This document shows positions 59,888 through 64,000 of a stretch of DNA of 64,000 nucleotides, one piece after another. The stretch's first letter is position 1, and each line of letters begins with the position of its first letter. Position numbers and translations under genes: made by a program. Location: contig JADCGL010000002.1 of assembly GCA_020248985.1 (NCBI GenBank), forward strand, positions 1 through 64,000. Direction: 5' to 3'. This stretch comes from Telmatospirillum sp. (lineage in GTDB: Bacteria; Pseudomonadota; Alphaproteobacteria; CACIAM-22H2). The notes beneath the pieces are model-generated. The model did not search any database and had not been told where the DNA came from. It saw nothing but the letters and a program-made list of their open reading frames with translations.

Positions 59888-61324
59888 ATGAGCCATCTTG
59901 CCCGCACCGACGCGCTGTTTTTCGCCGACAGCAATCTCGATCTCGCGCGGACCCAAGCGCAGACCAAAGCGGCGCTGGCCGGCATGGACGACGGCGAGCT
60001 CTATCTCGAATACCGCCAATCCGAGAGCCTGTCCTTCGACGACGGCAAGCTCAAGAGCGCCTCGTTCGACACCACGCAAGGCTTCGGCCTGCGCGCCATT
60101 GCGGGCGAAACGGCGGCTTATGCGCATGCCTCCGATCTGAGCCACGGGGCGATCGAGCGCGCCGCGCGTACGGTTGCGGCCGCCAAGGCCGGCTATTCGG
60201 GCAGTGCGGCTGCCGACGGGCCCAAGGGCACCAACGCGCGCCTTTATGCCGACGACAATCCGCTCGAACTCATGGCGTTTGCCGAGAAAACGAAATTGCT
60301 CGCCGACATCGATGCCTATGCGCGCGCCAAAGATCCGCGCGTGCGCCAAGTCATGTGCTCGATCGCCGGCGAATGGCAGGCCGTGCAGATTCTGCGCGCC
60401 GACGGCGAGCGCCTGGCCGACATCCGCCCGCTTGTGCGCTTGGGCGTGTCGGTCGTCGTGGGCCAAGGCGAGCGCCAGGAAAGCGGCAGCTTCGGCTGGG
60501 GCGGGCGCTTTGCGTTCGGCCAGGTCGTCGATCCGGCCAATTGGCGGCACGGCGTGGACGAGGCCGTGCGCCAGGCGCTCGTCAATCTCGATTCGATTCC
60601 GGCACCGGCCGGCGAAATGCAGGTCGTGCTCGGGCCGGGCTGGCCCGGCATCCTGCTGCACGAGGCGATCGGCCACGGGCTCGAAGGCGATTTCAACCGC
60701 AAGAAGACCTCGGCCTTTTCGGGCCTCATGGGCCAGCGCGTGGCCGCCCCCGGCGTCACGGTCGTGGACGACGGCACGCTGCGCGACCGGCGCGGGTCGC
60801 TGACCATCGACGACGAGGGCACGCCCACCCAGCGCACCGTGCTGATCGAAGACGGCATTCTGGTGGGCTACATGCAGGACCGCCAGAATGCGCGCCTGAT
60901 GGGCATGAAGCCGACCGGCAACGGGCGGCGCGAAAGCTTCGCGCACCATCCGATGCCGCGCATGACCAACACGGTGATGGCGGCGGGCAGCCACGACCCG
61001 GCCGAGATCATCCGCTCGGTCAAGAAAGGGCTCTACGCCGTCAATTTCGGCGGCGGCCAGGTCGACATCACGTCGGGCAAGTTCGTGTTCAACGCCGCCG
61101 AAGCCTATCTCATCGAAGACGGCAAGGTGGGCCCGGCCGTGAAGGGGGCGATGCTGATCGGGGCCGGCCCCGAAGCGCTCACGCAAGTGCGCATGGTCGG
61201 CAACGACATGAAGCTCGATCCGGGCATCGGCACCTGCGGCAAAGACGGCCAGGGCGTGCCGGTAGGCGTGGGCCAGCCGACCTTGCTGCTCGACCGCCTC
61301 ACGGTCGGCGGTACGGCCGCTTGA
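59888..61324 (+). CDS. tldD: Metalloprotease TldD
   Basis: Catalytic half of the TldD-TldE peptidase that trims modified peptides such as microcins. The 478-residue protein carries HEAIGHGLEGD, the HEXXXH zinc motif. The N-terminal region DGELYLEYRQSESLSFDDGKL and the C-terminal VRMVGNDMKLDPGIGTCGKDGQ are typical. The start at 59888 is chosen by homology. TldE is not adjacent. Confidence 0.95.
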   Translation: MSHLARTDALFFADSNLDLARTQAQTKAALAGMDDGELYLEYRQSESLSFDDGKLKSASFDTTQGFGLRAIAGETAAYAHASDLSHGAIERAARTVAAAKAGYSGSAAADGPKGTNARLYADDNPLELMAFAEKTKLLADIDAYARAKDPRVRQVMCSIAGEWQAVQILRADGERLADIRPLVRLGVSVVVGQGERQESGSFGWGGRFAFGQVVDPANWRHGVDEAVRQALVNLDSIPAPAGEMQVVLGPGWPGILLHEAIGHGLEGDFNRKKTSAFSGLMGQRVAAPGVTVVDDGTLRDRRGSLTIDDEGTPTQRTVLIEDGILVGYMQDRQNARLMGMKPTGNGRRESFAHHPMPRMTNTVMAAGSHDPAEIIRSVKKGLYAVNFGGGQVDITSGKFVFNAAEAYLIEDGKVGPAVKGAMLIGAGPEALTQVRMVGNDMKLDPGIGTCGKDGQGVPVGVGQPTLLLDRLTVGGTAA

Positions 61325-61335
61325 CCGCACCCAGC

Positions 61336-61365
61336 TTGACCGCACGCGGACCGCACGCGTAGAAG
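61336..61365 (+). promoter_or_regulatory. Candidate promoter of exoD
   Basis: TTGACC (61336-61341) and TAGAAG (61360-61365) are separated by 18 bases. The spacer region includes repeated GACCGCAC units (61323, 61338 and 61350), which may be chance or a binding site. Confidence 0.4.
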
Positions 61366-61408
61366 CGGGGCGCCTTTCCGCCCCCGCCTCTTCCCCCCGA
61401 GGTTTTCC

Positions 61409-62029
61409 ATGTCCGCCCCGCACGCTTCCGATACCGACGCTTTGTCGGCGGTGTTTTTGCGCCTTCTCGATCCGGCACGGGGGGCCTCGATCAGCTTGCG
61501 CGAAATGCTCGACGAATTGGGCGAGCGCGGCTTCGGCGCCTTGATCGTGCTGCTGTGCGTGCCGAATTTTCTGCCCTTCTCGATCCCCGGCTTCTCGGCC
61601 CTCACCGGGCTGCCGATCGCGTTTTTCTGTCTCCTGCTGCTTCTCGGCGTGGAAAAGCCGTGGCTTCCGGCCAAGCTCCTCGACCGTACGGTCGACCGCG
61701 CCGCTTACGCCGGCGTCGTGCGGCGTTTTCTGCCCTATCTCGAAAAACTCGAATCGTATGTGAAGCCGCGCCTGCCGCTGCTGACCTCGAGCGGCGGCAA
61801 GCGGCTTATCGGCCTCTTCGGCATTCCGGTTGCGATCCTGCTCGCCGCCCCCATCCCGTTCGGCAACCCGCCGCCGGCGATAGCACTCGCCTTGCTCGCC
61901 GTGGGCCTGCTCGAGCGCGACGGGCGGCTCGTGATTATGGGCTATAGTGCGGGGCTGCTCGCGTTTGCGGTGGTGGGGGCTTTGGTGTTCGGCATGTTCA
62001 GTGCGGGCAGTGCCGTGCTTGGGAACTAG
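61409..62029 (+). CDS. exoD: ExoD family membrane protein
   Basis: A 206-residue protein of the ExoD family, named for exopolysaccharide synthesis in Rhizobium. SISLREMLDELGERGFGALIVLLCVPNFLPFSIPGFSALTGLPIAF is the conserved region. Four to five hydrophobic helices are present. Function beyond polysaccharide or stress resistance is unknown. It is upstream of uppP by 19 bases and probably cotranscribed, a sensible pairing for envelope polymer work. Confidence 0.9.
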   Translation: MSAPHASDTDALSAVFLRLLDPARGASISLREMLDELGERGFGALIVLLCVPNFLPFSIPGFSALTGLPIAFFCLLLLLGVEKPWLPAKLLDRTVDRAAYAGVVRRFLPYLEKLESYVKPRLPLLTSSGGKRLIGLFGIPVAILLAAPIPFGNPPPAIALALLAVGLLERDGRLVIMGYSAGLLAFAVVGALVFGMFSAGSAVLGN

Positions 62030-62048
62030 CGACGGGATCGAGGGTGCG

Positions 62049-62855
62049 ATGGGGTGGGGCGTTTACGGCGATGCGGTTCTGCTGGGGCTGGTCGAAGGGC
62101 TGACCGAATTCATCCCCGTCTCGTCGACGGGGCATTTGCTGCTCGGCAACGCGCTGCTCGGTTTCGAAGGCCCGCCCGGCCACACGTTCGAAATCGCCGT
62201 GCAGCTTGGCGCCATTCTGGCGATCCTGTGGGTCTACCGCGCCAAATTGTTCGGCGTCGCATTGGGCCTTGCAAGCGAGCCCGCCGACCGGCGCTTCGCG
62301 CGCAACGTGATCCTCGCTTTCCTGCCGGCCCTCGTGCTCGGCTTCACGCTGCACGGCTTCATCAAAGGCGTTTTGTTCAATCCGTGGGTCGTGTCGGTGG
62401 CGCTGATCGCGGGCGGTGTGGCGATCTTGTGGATCGAGCGCAACCTGCCTTTGGCGCGCGTGCACGAGATCGACCAGATCGGGCCCATGATGGCGCTCAA
62501 GATCGGCGCTTGCCAGGTGGTGGCGATGATCCCGGGCGTGTCGCGCTCGGGCGCCACGATCATGGGCGCACTCCTTCTCGGCGTGGACCGCAAGGCCGCG
62601 ACCGAGTTCTCGTTTTTCCTCGCGATCCCGACGATGCTGGGGGCGACCGTCTACGATCTCTACAAAAACCGCGCCTTGCTGGGGGCCGAAGATTTCAACG
62701 TGATCGCGGTCGGCTTCGTCGCCGCGTTCGTGTCGGCGCTGCTGGTCGTGCGCACGGTCGTGGGCTTTGTTGCCCGCCACGGCTTCGCGCCGTTTGCGTG
62801 GTACCGCATCGTCCTCGGCTCGGTCGCACTCGCTCTGCTGATCGTCTATCGCTGA
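62049..62855 (+). CDS. uppP: Undecaprenyl-diphosphatase UppP (BacA)
   Basis: Recycles the lipid carrier for peptidoglycan and polysaccharides. The 268-residue membrane protein has about eight helices. The catalytic segments are GLVEGLTEFIPVSSTGHLLL and IPGVSRSGATIMGALLLG. ATG at 62049 follows GAGGG. It gives bacitracin tolerance in relatives. It ends tail to tail with a CRP-like gene. Confidence 0.96.
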   Translation: MGWGVYGDAVLLGLVEGLTEFIPVSSTGHLLLGNALLGFEGPPGHTFEIAVQLGAILAILWVYRAKLFGVALGLASEPADRRFARNVILAFLPALVLGFTLHGFIKGVLFNPWVVSVALIAGGVAILWIERNLPLARVHEIDQIGPMMALKIGACQVVAMIPGVSRSGATIMGALLLGVDRKAATEFSFFLAIPTMLGATVYDLYKNRALLGAEDFNVIAVGFVAAFVSALLVVRTVVGFVARHGFAPFAWYRIVLGSVALALLIVYR

Positions 62856-62862
62856 AACAGAC

Positions 62863-63492
62863 TCAAGCGCCCATCTTGGGCATGCGCGCCATCACGTAGT
62901 CGGCAAGCTTGCGGTAGAGCGCGAGCAGGAATTCGTTTTCGATCTTCGCGAAATGGCCCGAGGCTTCGGCCAGCACCTGCGAAACCTTTTCGCGGCTGAT
63001 CTCGCCCGACAGAACCGGCATTTTGCCGTCGATCCACATGTCGCGCGGCGGCACGGCACGGATATAGGCGAGCATGATGTTCAAGGCGTCGGCGACCGTC
63101 GGCCCCGCACCGTCGAGCTCGCGTTCGAAATCCGACGCTTCGATGACCAGCACCACGACCTTGCCGATCGCGATCGCCGAAGCCGAACGGTTGCGCCCGT
63201 CGATCAGCGCCATCTCGCCGAACACGTCGCCCGCTTTGAGGCGCGCGATCGGCACGTGCTTGGCCGCACTGCCCGGCGGCGCGTTCTTGACGATGGCGAC
63301 TTCGCCGCTTTCGATCAGATAGGCCGCATCGCCCGGCTGGCCTTCGAAAAAGATCGCCTTCTGCGCTTCGAAGGTCCAGCGCTGCTGGGCACGCCCTTGC
63401 ACGACCTTGACGTCGCGCACATTGCCGTTCGCGTCGCGCGCCTGCCACACCTTCTCCTTGGCGAATTTGAACGGCGAGGGCGAATCCGGCAT
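62863..63492 (-). CDS. Second cyclic-nucleotide-binding-like protein without HTH
   Basis: A 209-residue protein. The CRP-like beta-roll covers about residues 45-145 (IFFEGQPGDAAYLIESGEVAIV, GDVFGEMALIDGRNRSASAIA). The phosphate-binding cassette has Glu in GEMALIDG and Arg following. The tail is helical and has no DNA-binding domain. The start at 63492 follows GGAGGA. Both this protein and the one at 56178 have the same architecture and C-terminal helices, so they look like paralogues. Confidence 0.85.
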   Translation of the reverse strand: MPDSPSPFKFAKEKVWQARDANGNVRDVKVVQGRAQQRWTFEAQKAIFFEGQPGDAAYLIESGEVAIVKNAPPGSAAKHVPIARLKAGDVFGEMALIDGRNRSASAIAIGKVVVLVIEASDFERELDGAGPTVADALNIMLAYIRAVPPRDMWIDGKMPVLSGEISREKVSQVLAEASGHFAKIENEFLLALYRKLADYVMARMPKMGA

Positions 63493-63719
63493 GCCGAACA
63501 TCCTCCACGAATCTGATTTGCAACCGCAACCAGAAACAACGACAGTTGGGCGTGGATTCAAGTATGCGCGCGCAGACGCGATTCCGAAACAAGAATTTTC
63601 GAGCGATATCAAAGAGATGAAAAGAAATTTGCGAAAACACAAATTGAATTTTGCGCAAACACTGCAAAGGTCGCGGATTCAACGGGGATGCGATGGACAT
63701 TGCAGCGCTTTTTCTTCCC

Positions 63720-63747
63720 TTGAAGCGCCCGGCGATGTGCCTACATT
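63720..63747 (+). promoter_or_regulatory. Promoter directly before the YgiB-type gene
   Basis: TTGAAG and TACATT, 16 bases apart, end six bases before the ATG. The preceding gap (63493-63719) is AT-leaning, with the short inverted pair TTTGCG/CGCAAA (63628-63659); otherwise I see nothing in it. Confidence 0.5.
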
Positions 63748-63753
63748 GAAGCC

Positions 63754-64000
63754 ATGCGCAAACTCCGCCCCCTGCTGCTTGCCTCCGTCGCCGCCCTGGC
63801 TCTGGCCGCGTGCGACGACAAAAACGACATCGCGTCCGAATTCATCCGCGACGAGGCGCAATGCGCCAGCCAATCGGATCCCAGCGCCTGCCGCCAGGCC
63901 TTGGCCGATGCGCGCACCGCCCACCAGCGCACGGCGCCGGCCTTTGCGAGCCAGACTGCCTGCGAAGAGCGTTTCGGCGCGGCCAACTGCCAACTCGTGA
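63754..64000 (+). CDS. YgiB/DUF1190-type lipoprotein (3' truncated by window)
   Basis: The first 82 residues of a protein with a signal peptide and lipobox (ALAAC, modified cysteine C20), then DKNDIASEFIRDEAQCASQS and ACRQALADAR, which match the DUF1190/YgiB family. Several cysteines suggest disulfides. A TTGAAG/TACATT promoter-like pair (63720-63725, 63742-63747, 16-base spacing) would start transcription at or very near the ATG, and no ribosome site is visible, so the mRNA may be leaderless. The gene runs off the window. Confidence 0.75.
   Translation, partial: MRKLRPLLLASVAALALAACDDKNDIASEFIRDEAQCASQSDPSACRQALADARTAHQRTAPAFASQTACEERFGAANCQLV

Noticed and set aside
61323-61360. Direct repeats GACCGCAC before exoD as a CRISPR or satellite
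   Set aside because: Only three short imperfect copies exist, overlapping a promoter-like sequence; too few for a repeat array.

Overview
The window is a GC-rich, densely packed stretch of chromosome from an alphaproteobacterium, most likely a Rhodospirillales-like lineage. Family content supports this: split nicotinamide nucleotide transhydrogenase (pntAA/pntAB/pntB), COQ9, an RcdA-type (DUF1465) cell-cycle protein, a DUF4164-zapA pair next to transketolase, DUF1127, DUF3422, DUF465 and an alphaproteobacterial L31 protein. No rRNA, tRNA, CRISPR array or intact insertion sequence was seen. Both ends cut genes: ligA at the left and a YgiB-type lipoprotein at the right.

Layout. 1-10 kb: ligA (5' truncated), a small unknown gene, a Xaa-Pro aminopeptidase, a DUF1127 gene with a structured leader and strong terminator, an AT-flanked HTH gene beside an 11-bp tandem repeat, then a minus-strand PAS-fliG-pentapeptide cluster and DUF4164-zapA. 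10-17 kb: tkt, a CbbY-like HAD phosphatase, gap, cytochrome b561, and an overlapping cluster for EF-P lysylation (small unknown gene, epmA, epmB). 17-18 kb: an AT-leaning gap holding a short ribbon-helix-helix gene and a tiny ORF resembling a chemoreceptor tip. 18-28 kb: a hybrid-free sensor kinase, DUF2076, creatininase-family amidohydrolase, class I aldolase, a thiE-like gene, phnM, phnDCE with a candidate Pho box, LysE exporter and an SMP-30 protein. 28-37 kb: efp, suhB, a set of OmpA / MotA-like / MotB-like / CAP genes, a GNAT enzyme, then an ABC exporter, lipoprotein and cyaY on the minus strand. 37-51 kb: rpmE, LysR with divergent AhpD-like and peroxiredoxin genes, an EamA permease, rcdA, heat-shock ibpA, VOC protein, PilZ protein, thioesterase, hydrolase, metY, the pnt operon and a VapBC pair. 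51-64 kb: rpsU, def-COQ9, purEK, a diguanylate cyclase, two DUF465 genes, two CRP-like sensor proteins lacking a DNA-binding domain, acyl-CoA synthetase, DUF3422, tldD, exoD and uppP.

Functional links inside the window: EpmA and EpmB should modify Lys33 of the EF-P encoded 11 kb away; a GGDEF cyclase with an inhibitory site and a PilZ protein with both c-di-GMP motifs could sit in one signalling network; zapA, rcdA, uppP and the peptidoglycan-facing OmpA/MotB proteins concern envelope and division.

The most interesting material is in leaders rather than genes. A perfect three-way-junction RNA sits directly before the ribosome site of the second DUF465 gene (55885-55960) and carries three copies of ACGAAG competing for one complementary arm. 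metY has a textbook terminator only 17 bases before its start codon, overlapping a short leader ORF and an alternative hairpin. ibpA has an RpoH-type promoter followed by a ROSE-like RNA thermometer. All of these are read by eye; none was tested by folding software or database search.
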